This document shows positions 24,261 through 32,870 of a DNA stretch of 43,369 nucleotides, piece after piece. Each line of letters begins with the position of its first letter. Position 1 is the first letter of the stretch. The notes beneath the pieces were generated by a model. That model worked only from the letters and a program-made list of their open reading frames with translations. It was not told where the DNA came from and searched no databases. Origin of the DNA: Planctomycetaceae bacterium (lineage in GTDB: Bacteria; Planctomycetota; Planctomycetia; Pirellulales; Pirellulaceae); the NCBI GenBank assembly GCA_027487485.1, contig JAIYDN010000094.1, forward strand, positions 1 through 43,369, in the 5' to 3' direction. The position numbers and the translations under genes were made by a program.

Positions 24261-24994
24261 TTGAACGCGAATCGCTGCCAGTTGGCGCCGCGACGATGAG
24301 TCCGGCCATGGCACACATGAATGCCTACCCTAGGTACCTTTTCAAACAAGTGCTGCCGATTCTGGGAGCTCGTGTTTGGGAGATTGGGATCGGTTATGGG
24401 GTCTACACACGAATGCTGCTGGCGCTTGAAAAGCAAGTGTTGGCCTCGGACGTTGATTCGGAGTGTATTGCCCAACTTCAAAATTCGCTCGGCGAACGCT
24501 CGTCGGTTCAATGCTTGCGAGTGGATCTTTGCGATCGCGATTCCGTGTATCGAGCCACCGCGTTTGAAGCCGATTCTGTGCTATGCTTCAACGTTTTGGA
24601 ACATATCGAGCAGGATGTTCAAGCCCTGCGGTGGATACGAGAATCGGTACGTCCCAATGCAACGCTAGGCTTGATTGTTCCGGCACATGAGGGACTGTTT
24701 GGAAAGATGGACTCGCAGGCCGGGCACTTTCGCCGATACTCATGTAATAGTTTGCGAACCGCGATGGTGGAGGCTGGTTGGAAAGTGGATCGAATTCGGT
24801 ACATCAATGCCCTTGGTGCTTGTGGGTGGTGGTTCCATAATCGCGTCCGAAAATCGGCTGGACTGCAAGATAGTCATGTGAATCAGCAAATGTCCGCCAT
24901 GGACAGATGGCTTCCAAGGTTTGCCCTTCTATCCGACCCGTGGATGGGACGTCTTTTTGGGTTGTCGGTTGTTGCTTGGGGGCGTTGCGGCTAA
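24257..24994 (+). CDS. Class I SAM-dependent methyltransferase
   Basis: 245 residues. Motif I is VWEIGIGYGVYTRMLL (about 40-55), an E/D-x-G-x-G-x-G glycine-rich loop; ASDVDSE places the acidic SAM ribose contact; SVLCFNVLEHIEQD is motif IV with a FNVLEH block typical of Methyltransf_11/23 proteins. RPNATLGLIVPAHEGLFGKMDSQAGHFRRYS is typical of sugar or O-antigen-associated methyltransferases. The substrate is unknown but, from its coupling to a GT2 and proximity to asparagine synthase, is likely a surface glycan or its precursor. The asparagine synthase ATG follows 10 bases after the stop. Confidence 0.88.
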   Translation: MIERESLPVGAATMSPAMAHMNAYPRYLFKQVLPILGARVWEIGIGYGVYTRMLLALEKQVLASDVDSECIAQLQNSLGERSSVQCLRVDLCDRDSVYRATAFEADSVLCFNVLEHIEQDVQALRWIRESVRPNATLGLIVPAHEGLFGKMDSQAGHFRRYSCNSLRTAMVEAGWKVDRIRYINALGACGWWFHNRVRKSAGLQDSHVNQQMSAMDRWLPRFALLSDPWMGRLFGLSVVAWGRCG

Positions 24995-25004
24995 CGAGCC
25001 TATC

Positions 25005-26987
25005 ATGTGCGGAATTGTTGGCGTCTTGGATTACACTGCTCGAAACCCGATTCCCTTGAATCGCGAGCAAGCGATTGTGACGGTGGATAGTCTTGTTCAT
25101 CGAGGTCCGGACGATGGTGGACTGATGCTGATGCCAGGAATCATGCTCGGGCATCGTCGATTGTCGATTTTAGATGTCAGCCAAGATGGGCATCAGCCGA
25201 TGATTGATCAGCAAACGGGGTGTGCACTGGTTTATAATGGCGAGATTTATAACTTCCAAGAATTGCGAGACGATCTCCTGCAGGCGGGGCATCGGTTTCA
25301 TTCCACCACGGACACCGAAGTTTTGCTGCGAGGTTATCTTGAATGGGGGCAAAAGGTTGTTACCCGATTGAACGGGATGTTTGCCTTTGCGATGTACGAT
25401 CCTCGCGATAGTTCATTATGGTTAGTGCGAGATGGCGTCGGCATCAAACCACTTTTCGTGCACGACGATGGAACGCGTTGCTGGTTCGCATCGGAGATCA
25501 AAGCGATCCTTACCGCTTTGCCCTCGTTAGCTCGAATGGATCGGCAAGCGATCGATCGGTTTCTCGCGTTTGGATACACGCCTGCCCCTCGAACTGGTTT
25601 TGAGCGAATCGAGCAATTGAGGCCAGGAGAGGCATGGACCATCCGAAGAGGTTTCCCGATCGTAAAGTCCAAATGGTACCGCGTTCCTTATCCTGACAAA
25701 ATTGCTTCCTGCACGCTTGAAGATGCCTCGAACCGGTTGGGTTGTGCGCTGGACAGTGCGGTCAAGAGGCAAATGGTAAGCGACGTGCCTGTGGGCGCAA
25801 TGCTGAGCGGCGGGTTGGATTCATCAGCCATCGTCCGCAGTATGCAACGAACCGGGGGGGGACGCATCGAATCGTTTTCTGCCGGGTTCACGGAGTCTTC
25901 CTTTGACGAACGGAGCTTTGCTTCCCAAGTTGCCCAGCGATATCAGTCGCAGCACCAAGAGGTGACCTTATTGGCCGACGCGCAGCGAGGCTTGCATTGT
26001 CTAGTAAGTCATGCCGAAGAACCCTTGGCAGATAATTCTGCCTTGCCTTTGTATTTCCTTTCGGAGTTTATGCGCAAGTCGGTCACCGTGGCGCTCAATG
26101 GAGACGGAGCCGACGAGTTGCTTGCTGGTTACGATACCTATCGAGCTAGCCAGATAGCGCCCTACTATCGCTGTCTTCCAAAATGGATTCGAGAGCGAGT
26201 CTTGCAGCCTGCGATCGAATGGCTTCCTAATTCCGTCGCCAAGTACAATACCAAAATGATGCTTGGACGTTTTATGTCGTTCGCGGGGTATGATGCTCCT
26301 CACGATCATGCGATGTGGCGAAGCATGGTGCCCCCTGAATTGCGCAAGCAACTTTTTCAGGGCTCATTCTTGGACGATTCCAACGACCCGTGGTTGGACT
26401 ATACATCGGTCCTGGAGGAAGCGCCGGATGGACTATTGCCACTTGAAAAGCAGCTTCACATGGATTTGCGATTCCATTTACCGAACGGACTGTTGGTCAA
26501 GACCGATCGTATGAGCATGGCGCATGGGCTTGAAGTTCGTGTACCGTGGCTAGATCACGAAGTGATCGCTGCATGCTTAGCGATGCCTGCCAAGTGGAAG
26601 CGTCAAGGTAGCGATGGAAAACGAGTGTTGAAACAATTGCTCTCAAGTGACCTACCCAAAAGCATCACTCATCGCAGAAAAGCAGGCTTTGTGATTCCGC
26701 TAGAAGCATGGATGCGTTCTTCGTGGCAGCCTTTGTTACGCTTCCACTTGAACGAGCGATTCGCAGAGGAAACGGGAATGTTTCGATGGCCGTTTCTTTT
26801 GAAAATGATGGATGATCAACGCGACGGGAAAGCAGATCACGCTTATTCGTTGTACACGCTGTTGATTCTGTCGATCTGGTGGGATACCTGGATCACAGGT
26901 CGAACCCCACCCATATGCAATCGACCAAAAAACTGGCAACCAGTTCAGATCACTGACGGCTCATCGGCACCAAGCGGCAACCGTTAA
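25005..26987 (+). CDS. asnB: Asparagine synthase (glutamine-hydrolysing)
   Basis: 660 residues, taken from ATG 25005 because MCGIVG places Cys2 as the N-terminal glutaminase nucleophile; a frame open from 24921 cannot be the functional start. The glutaminase domain (2 to about 215) shows LVHRGPDDGG, LGHRRLSILD and VYNGEIYNF; the synthetase domain (about 240-640) has the PP-loop SGGLDSS (268-274). It transfers glutamine amide nitrogen to an aspartyl-type carboxylate with ATP. In clusters with glycosyltransferases such enzymes often act as amidotransferases on glycan or secondary-metabolite intermediates and not in free asparagine synthesis. Co-directional with GT2 and the methyltransferase, probably one operon. 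Confidence 0.9.
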   Translation: MCGIVGVLDYTARNPIPLNREQAIVTVDSLVHRGPDDGGLMLMPGIMLGHRRLSILDVSQDGHQPMIDQQTGCALVYNGEIYNFQELRDDLLQAGHRFHSTTDTEVLLRGYLEWGQKVVTRLNGMFAFAMYDPRDSSLWLVRDGVGIKPLFVHDDGTRCWFASEIKAILTALPSLARMDRQAIDRFLAFGYTPAPRTGFERIEQLRPGEAWTIRRGFPIVKSKWYRVPYPDKIASCTLEDASNRLGCALDSAVKRQMVSDVPVGAMLSGGLDSSAIVRSMQRTGGGRIESFSAGFTESSFDERSFASQVAQRYQSQHQEVTLLADAQRGLHCLVSHAEEPLADNSALPLYFLSEFMRKSVTVALNGDGADELLAGYDTYRASQIAPYYRCLPKWIRERVLQPAIEWLPNSVAKYNTKMMLGRFMSFAGYDAPHDHAMWRSMVPPELRKQLFQGSFLDDSNDPWLDYTSVLEEAPDGLLPLEKQLHMDLRFHLPNGLLVKTDRMSMAHGLEVRVPWLDHEVIAACLAMPAKWKRQGSDGKRVLKQLLSSDLPKSITHRRKAGFVIPLEAWMRSSWQPLLRFHLNERFAEETGMFRWPFLLKMMDDQRDGKADHAYSLYTLLILSIWWDTWITGRTPPICNRPKNWQPVQITDGSSAPSGNR

Positions 26988-27004
26988 GACGAGAGCCGTG
27001 TAAG

Positions 27005-27026
27005 CGATGATGCATGTCATCAATCG
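27005..27026. terminator. Candidate bidirectional hairpin in the 43-base convergent gap
   Basis: CGATGATG (27005-27012) pairs with CATCAATCG (27018-27026) with one bulged base and a five-base loop, placed between the asnB stop and the converging hypothetical gene's stop at 27031. The stem is AT-leaning and no strong U-run follows, so this is a weak terminator call. Confidence 0.35.
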
Positions 27027-27030
27027 TTCG

Positions 27031-28008
27031 TTATTTGTGCAATTCAAAAACTTTGCTCAAATCGAAGCCCGCAAGCGCTTCGTCGGGTACGCTGGAGGAA
27101 TTGCCAAAAGAAAGCATGTCCGTGAGGCTTTCAATGAGTGAAACTTCTGTTCTGTAGTTGACTTTGGGGGCAGGAGCCGCGGGAGTTTGTCGGCTTTCAA
27201 GTTCTTTAAGGCGCTCAGCTTCTTGCTGGTTCATGGACGGAACGTGGAAGTCTTCGTTATTCATCCAGGCATTCCAACACAAAAGCGTTTGATACTCTTC
27301 ATGAGCCATGCCCAGGCGTTGTGCGCTGAGAACACTTAAACGTAGCGATCGCAGTGCAATTTGAGAGGAATGAGATCCTCCATGAGATGCATTGCCATTG
27401 ATTCCGTAGTACCAAGCTATCTCACGATGAGCGTGCGGCAGTTCTTCCTGGAATCGTTCTCCGGCTTTCGCCAACTGTTGAACGATTCGGGTCCAGATCG
27501 GTTTAAGGCTCTCTGTGTTCGGACGCGTCTTTTGATTTCGAGTTAGGATTTCAAGTCGTACAGAACTCGCTAGCCAATTGAAGGAACATGCGGTGTAACT
27601 ATCAGCGTTTCGAAACGTACCTAGCTGGTCACAAACGTGAGCAAACTTGAGTCGTGCGTCGGTAAAGTTCTTGGCTTGAAAATCGTGCATGGCAGCGTTG
27701 AGTTCAAGCATCCGTTTGGATCTGGGACTCTCGGAGTCAACAATGGCGTCGCTCGGGAAAAAGAAAGTCTCATCAAACCCAGCCAATCGTTGTGCGAACT
27801 GGCCAGCATAAAAATGAGTTGCATCGCCTTGCCGCGTACTTGATTGAATCAAGTGGCTGCAAAGTCTTCCCGCTTCAACAAATCGACCAGCTCGCACACA
27901 CCAAATGGCATGTTCATAAATCGGTCGATTCCGATTCTCGATCATCTCCACGCGTTCTAGATGCGCACCGGTATGATTGAATGGAGTTGCTTCGGATTGA
28001 AAAATCAT
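27031..28008 (-). CDS. Hypothetical protein, all-alpha, TPR-like
   Basis: 325 residues, no family I recognise. The sequence is mostly helical with repeated A/L/Q-rich segments (for example RPIYEHAIWCVRAGRFVEAGRLCSHLI and a later FTDARLKFAHVCDQLG), which look like degenerate tetratricopeptide repeats. There is no signal peptide or membrane helix. The C-terminal ~60 residues contain a Pro/Ala hinge and then a short tail ending in SSVPDEALAGFDLSKVFELHK. The ATG at 28008 gives the longest form; ATG 27945 is possible. It converges on asnB and is preceded by a 206-base gap to the SGNH gene upstream on the same strand. A scaffold or adaptor role is possible but unsupported. Confidence 0.7.
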   Translation of the reverse strand: MIFQSEATPFNHTGAHLERVEMIENRNRPIYEHAIWCVRAGRFVEAGRLCSHLIQSSTRQGDATHFYAGQFAQRLAGFDETFFFPSDAIVDSESPRSKRMLELNAAMHDFQAKNFTDARLKFAHVCDQLGTFRNADSYTACSFNWLASSVRLEILTRNQKTRPNTESLKPIWTRIVQQLAKAGERFQEELPHAHREIAWYYGINGNASHGGSHSSQIALRSLRLSVLSAQRLGMAHEEYQTLLCWNAWMNNEDFHVPSMNQQEAERLKELESRQTPAAPAPKVNYRTEVSLIESLTDMLSFGNSSSVPDEALAGFDLSKVFELHK

Positions 28009-28214
28009 TTTGTCGCACGCTAAACAAGAGAGGACTAGTATTAAAAAGCGTTCTAGATCGAACTTGGAAGAAATCTAGGATTCAATTTGAGTTCCATGGA
28101 TCGAAACGCTGGATTTTTGCTCTGCAAAATTGCGAATCCTAGGCCGTACAAGACCTACAATTGGAACAACGGGAACTTATCAAGTTCAAAATCAGCGAGC
28201 GGTCTTTTGAAAGT

Positions 28215-29051
28215 TCACTCTTTCGAGTTGATATATTGATCCAACGATTTTTTGAGAATGCTCGCCCATAGCTTGTAGCCTGTCTCGTTTTGGTGCAATC
28301 TGTCCGTGGTAAACAACTCGCTACGAGGTTTACCATCGGTGAGATAATGCTCTTGAGTCGAAACGAAATAGACATGTTGCTTTCGGGTAGCGAGTTCCTG
28401 AAGTGCAACATTCGCGGCTTGAATTTTGGGCCAATGATCAAAGCGTGAAGGGGTGGGGGTAATTGCAACTAAGAAAATAGGGGCTGCAGAATTTTGTTCA
28501 CGCACTTTGTGAATGACCAGCTCTGCAAGCCTCTGAATTTCTTGAGGTGTTTTATCTGCTTCGGAACCAGTGATGTCGTTAGCAACAAAGACCATCGCGG
28601 CTCGGAATCGAAGACCATGCACTAGTTGTGGTGTGTGGATTGCAAGATCGCAAAATTTCGCACCGCCGTAAGCTCGCCTTAGCACAGTATAGGGGGCCAT
28701 GTCGGTATCGATCGAATCCCAAAGACGAAAGCTCGAACTGCCCAAACAAAGAACCGTATCTGATCCGCCCTCCGTGGGATTCGACTTGGACAATTGCTGG
28801 ACGTCGTTGTTCCACTTTGCTGCTGCGGAAGCGTATTGCGCTAGATCGTTGCCCTGGATCCACTCTTGACGATCGGATTCGGTAAGTTCGGTATTCAATT
28901 GAGCAAAAGCATTTTGACATGCCAATGCGAACAACGCGATGATCGTAAACAGGCTCCTTACGTTGATAACCTTGGCGTGGAATTCACCATACTCCTGTCG
29001 GGATGTGCTAGAAGTTTTTAGAGAGATTGTTTTTTGCTTGGTGTCGATCAT
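28215..29051 (-). CDS. Secreted SGNH/GDSL-family hydrolase
   Basis: 278 residues from ATG 29051. The motif LCLGSSSFRLWDSI (block I, nucleophile about S106), an Asn at N159 in VANDI (block III) and D250-x-x-H253 in DRLHQNETGY (block V) match SGNH hydrolases of the GDSL_2 type. A hydrophobic segment VRSLFTIIALFALACQNAFAQ (31-51) is probably a signal peptide with a long n-region; ATG 29099 is an alternative start. These enzymes deacylate carbohydrates, lipids or glycans; relatives in planctomycetes often act on acetylated polysaccharides. Substrate unknown. It is divergent from the DUF1549/DUF1553 gene. Confidence 0.83.
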   Translation of the reverse strand: MIDTKQKTISLKTSSTSRQEYGEFHAKVINVRSLFTIIALFALACQNAFAQLNTELTESDRQEWIQGNDLAQYASAAAKWNNDVQQLSKSNPTEGGSDTVLCLGSSSFRLWDSIDTDMAPYTVLRRAYGGAKFCDLAIHTPQLVHGLRFRAAMVFVANDITGSEADKTPQEIQRLAELVIHKVREQNSAAPIFLVAITPTPSRFDHWPKIQAANVALQELATRKQHVYFVSTQEHYLTDGKPRSELFTTDRLHQNETGYKLWASILKKSLDQYINSKE

Positions 29052-29277
29052 TGGAAGTTCAGAACTTTGGAATTGATGGATTCGTTTGTGATTTGCCATG
29101 GTGGAAAGCCGACTTCTATTTGATCGTGAAACGGCTTCTGGTCCAGTCGAATATCGCACAAATGCGACGCTTGCTAGGTTCAAAACTCGCGTCACCAAAG
29201 CAAATGGAGAGCCACGAATAATCTAGGTTAGTCCCAAGCGATACGTTGCTCCAGCGGTACCTTTACGACTAGAATAG

Positions 29278-32200
29278 ATGATGCTCCCGCCTTCCATCCC
29301 TCCTCCAATCCCTCCCCACGAAGATACGGACCGGCTTCGATTGAGTGCCAATACTATGGAATCATCTCAATACACTTCGTGCAAAACGATCGCCGGACTA
29401 AGATTCCCTTTGAACCAATACTGCCCTTTTTCGTTTGGCCGGTACCTTTTTATACGCTGTTTCTTGTTGGTGGCAGGCATTGAATCGATGGTGTTTGGCG
29501 TGCAATCGACTCAGGAGCTTTCGTTTACACCGGAAGCTGTCGAGTTCTTTGAACAGAAGATTCGTCCTCTTTTGATCGATCGATGCATCAAGTGCCACGG
29601 CGACGCCAAGCAATGGGCTAATCTTCGTTTGGATTCCCGACATGCCATTCTCGCGGGTGGAGACAGTGGGCCTGCAATTGATATCGCGAACCCGGATCAA
29701 AGTGAACTCCTGGTCCGAGTTCAAGCGTCGGACTCGGAGACTCGGATGCCTCCCGCCGATTCGGGCACCTCTCTGAATCCTGAGCAGATTGGTTTGCTGC
29801 AGCATTGGATTGCGATGGGAGCCCCTTGGCCAGCAACCATTGAAACCTCGAAGGGGAGTAGAAAAGACTTGTGGGAAAAGCATTGGGCTTTCCAGCCAAT
29901 CCGTTCGCACATGCCCAAACTAGTGGAAAGCGTCGCAAAGGACTTTGCGCATTGGCAACAGAGTCCGATCGATCGATTTGTTCTCAAGAAGCTTGCGGAA
30001 CATCAGTTAACGCCCTCACCTCAAGCGGATCCTAGCGATCTGGTGAGACGCGTGACCTATTCGTTAACGGGACTTCCACCCACCCCGGAATCAATCGCAT
30101 CCTTCAAGCAGAACCCGTCATCAGAAGCTTATGCTGCGTTGGTAGATCGTTTGCTGGAGTCACCCGAATATGGCGAACATTGGGGGAGGCATTGGTTGGA
30201 TGTCGCCAGATACTCCGATACCAAAGGATATGTTTACGGTCGAGAAGAAAAGCGATTTGTGCATGCAACTCATTATCGAGATTGGGTGATCGAGGCCTTC
30301 AATCGAGATCTTCCGTACGATCGTTTTGTCTTGCTTCAACTGGCAGCTGACCAAGCACCGGATTTGGATCGACGCGACTTAGCGGCCATGGGTTTTTTAA
30401 CCCTAGGCCGCCGCTTTCTTGGAATCGCTCCTGACATCATCGACGATCGCATTGATGTCGTGAGTCGTGGATTACTTGGACTGACGGTGGGATGCGCGCG
30501 ATGCCATGATCACAAATACGACCCGGTCCCGACCGCGGACTACTATTCGCTTTATGGTGTGTTTGAAAACAGCATCGACGAATTGACCGCTATTCCAGCG
30601 ACATCCGCCGATCCTTCCTCCCACAACAAGATCGAAGCTGCCTATGAAACGGAATTGGCAGAACGAAAGCGAAAGCTTTCCACGGTAATGTTGGAAAAAA
30701 GACTGGAAGCTAATGAGCGCCTTCGCAATCGGTTGGGCGAATATTTGATGGCGCAGAAGAAGCTCGATCTGTATCCGGAAATGACCTTCAACCAGATTGT
30801 CCCCAAGGAGGATTTGATACCAACGTTGGTTCGACGTTGGCAGGCCTATTTGATTCAAGCAGAGCATGAGTCTCATCCAGTATTCAGTGCCTGGATTGCA
30901 TATGCGTCGCTACCGGAGGAAGCCTTCGAGACCGAGGCGCCCAAACGGCATGATCAACTGAGTGGCTCGAATTCTTTTTGGAATCCGGTGGTTCGCAATG
31001 CATTTCGCAATCCTCCCAAGTCATTGCAAGAAGTTGCCGATCGATATCAATCGCTCGTTTCCGAAATCGACAAGCGATGGGCCATCGCTTGCGAGCGGGC
31101 TAGACAACTGAACCGACCTTTACCCTCGCAGTTTGATGATCCAGACCTCGAACAACTACAGCAGGCTTTTCATGGTGTGGATTCTCCATGTGTGATGCCT
31201 GAAGGATCGCTGCTCAACCATGAATGGTATTGGGACACGGCCACAGGAGACGAGCTTTGGAAGTTGAGCAATGCGATTGACCAGTGGTTATTGCAATCTC
31301 CCCACTCCATTGCCGGAGCCCCCCATGTTGTCGCTTTAACCGATCGACACCAACGGCAGGAACCTCAGATTTTTAAGCGAGGAAATCCAGCCAACAAAGG
31401 GTCGGTTGTTTCGCGTCATATGATTTCGCTTGGTAAGCCTGTAGCTGCTAACTTTCAAGTCGGTAGTGGCCGAATGGAATTGGCCAAATCGATTGTATCC
31501 ACGGAAAATCCGCTGACAGCTCGAGTCTGGGTCAATCGAGTGTGGGCGCATCATTTTGGGGCTGGCTTAGTAACAACCCCAAGCGACTTCGGAACCAGGG
31601 CGAATGCACCAAGTCACCCCGAACTGCTAGACTGGCTAAGTCAAAAATTGGTGGACCTGAAATGGAGCACGAAAGCGCTCCATCGCGAGATTCTTTTATC
31701 TCAGACATATAGGCAATCTTCGCGAGTATCTAGCTCATCCGCTACCCCGATTGCTAAAGCAATGGAGACGGACCCAGAGAATCGGTTGCTTTGGCGCATG
31801 AATCCACGCAAACTCAGCATTGAGCAATATCGCGATACGTTGCTGAACGTTTCAGGACAATTGGACAGAACGCGAGGTGGCTTAGGAGGCGAACTGTTCG
31901 GCAAAAGAAGGTCCGTCTACCTTTCCATCGATCGGCAATTCCTTCCGAATGTATTCAGCGTTTTTGACATGGCGAACCCGGACTTACATTCGTCGCAGCG
32001 TACGGAGACAACCATTCCGCAGCAGGCCTTGTTCTCGATGAATCATCCCTTTGTCATCGAGCGTGCCAAGGACGTTGCTGCGATGGTGTCGAACCAAGCA
32101 GCCAATTCGGAGCGTTCGAAACTGGTATTCGAAGCGATTCTAGGTCGTACTCCGTTATCTGAAGAACTGAAGGCCATGGAGCTGTTTTTAACGCAAGCAG

Positions 32201-32859
32201 AATCCCTCGAAAGTAAGGAAGCTGGCGCAGACATTGCGGAACCGTTCCGAGCCAATTGGACGTACGGTTACGGAAAAATCGACCCAGCGACGGGCGTTTT
32301 GGAATCTTTCCAAAAGCTACCCCATTTTACGGGGACTTCTTGGCAGGGTGGCATCGCGGTCCCAGATCCTAGCCTTGGCTGGGTTTACCTAGAGGCAAAC
32401 GGCGGCCATCCAGGCAACGATCATGATCATGCAGTGGTTCGGCGTTGGACAGCTTCTAAGTCAGGTTTCATTTCTGTTACTTCCGAATTGATCCATCGAC
32501 ACGAAGTGGGCGATGGAGTTGCGGCATGGATTGCCTCCAGTCGCGGTGGTGTACTTCAGTCTGCCAAGGTACACAATCGGACCGAATCCATTTCTGTGGA
32601 CTCGTTCGCAATCCAAGCCGGGGACACCCTTGATTTTATTGTAGACGTCGCAGAGCAGCTTAATACAGACCAGTTTGAATGGGCTGCCGTGATCCAATGG
32701 AAACCACAGAACTCGGCACATGCCCCATCGCCAGAGATTGGTGCCGTTACCTGGGACAGTCGCCGCGACTTCACGAAAACAATGTCCCTAAGCTTGAAAC
32801 CGTTAGAGCAACTGGCTCATTCGCTTCTAATGTCCAATGAATTCATCTTTGTGGATTGA
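29278..32859 (+). CDS. PSCyt1-DUF1549-DUF1553 cytochrome-like protein with inserted C-terminal domain
   Basis: 1193 residues. Order: an N-terminal hydrophobic segment (about 56-74), the planctomycete cytochrome c-like domain PSCyt1 (PF07635, about 85-185) with CIKCH (C103, C106, H107), DUF1549 (PF07583, about 218-430) with a second CARCHDHKYDP near residue 405, a coiled middle region, and DUF1553 (PF07587, about 730-1190, ending LAHSLLMSNEFIFVD). Between about residues 990 and 1145 an extra beta-rich segment interrupts the usual end of DUF1553. The heme motifs suggest electron transfer, and such proteins are secreted or membrane-bound; their role remains unclear though they are often near sulfatases and polysaccharide genes. 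ATG 29356 is an alternative start. The DUF1501 gene follows after 11 bases. Confidence 0.88.
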   Translation: MMLPPSIPPPIPPHEDTDRLRLSANTMESSQYTSCKTIAGLRFPLNQYCPFSFGRYLFIRCFLLVAGIESMVFGVQSTQELSFTPEAVEFFEQKIRPLLIDRCIKCHGDAKQWANLRLDSRHAILAGGDSGPAIDIANPDQSELLVRVQASDSETRMPPADSGTSLNPEQIGLLQHWIAMGAPWPATIETSKGSRKDLWEKHWAFQPIRSHMPKLVESVAKDFAHWQQSPIDRFVLKKLAEHQLTPSPQADPSDLVRRVTYSLTGLPPTPESIASFKQNPSSEAYAALVDRLLESPEYGEHWGRHWLDVARYSDTKGYVYGREEKRFVHATHYRDWVIEAFNRDLPYDRFVLLQLAADQAPDLDRRDLAAMGFLTLGRRFLGIAPDIIDDRIDVVSRGLLGLTVGCARCHDHKYDPVPTADYYSLYGVFENSIDELTAIPATSADPSSHNKIEAAYETELAERKRKLSTVMLEKRLEANERLRNRLGEYLMAQKKLDLYPEMTFNQIVPKEDLIPTLVRRWQAYLIQAEHESHPVFSAWIAYASLPEEAFETEAPKRHDQLSGSNSFWNPVVRNAFRNPPKSLQEVADRYQSLVSEIDKRWAIACERARQLNRPLPSQFDDPDLEQLQQAFHGVDSPCVMPEGSLLNHEWYWDTATGDELWKLSNAIDQWLLQSPHSIAGAPHVVALTDRHQRQEPQIFKRGNPANKGSVVSRHMISLGKPVAANFQVGSGRMELAKSIVSTENPLTARVWVNRVWAHHFGAGLVTTPSDFGTRANAPSHPELLDWLSQKLVDLKWSTKALHREILLSQTYRQSSRVSSSSATPIAKAMETDPENRLLWRMNPRKLSIEQYRDTLLNVSGQLDRTRGGLGGELFGKRRSVYLSIDRQFLPNVFSVFDMANPDLHSSQRTETTIPQQALFSMNHPFVIERAKDVAAMVSNQAANSERSKLVFEAILGRTPLSEELKAMELFLTQAESLESKEAGADIAEPFRANWTYGYGKIDPATGVLESFQKLPHFTGTSWQGGIAVPDPSLGWVYLEANGGHPGNDHDHAVVRRWTASKSGFISVTSELIHRHEVGDGVAAWIASSRGGVLQSAKVHNRTESISVDSFAIQAGDTLDFIVDVAEQLNTDQFEWAAVIQWKPQNSAHAPSPEIGAVTWDSRRDFTKTMSLSLKPLEQLAHSLLMSNEFIFVD

Positions 32860-32870
32860 GAACAATTTCT

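Noticed and set aside
24921-25004. Upstream extension of asparagine synthase
   Set aside because: It lies inside the methyltransferase gene and would bury the catalytic Cys2 in an N-terminal extension.
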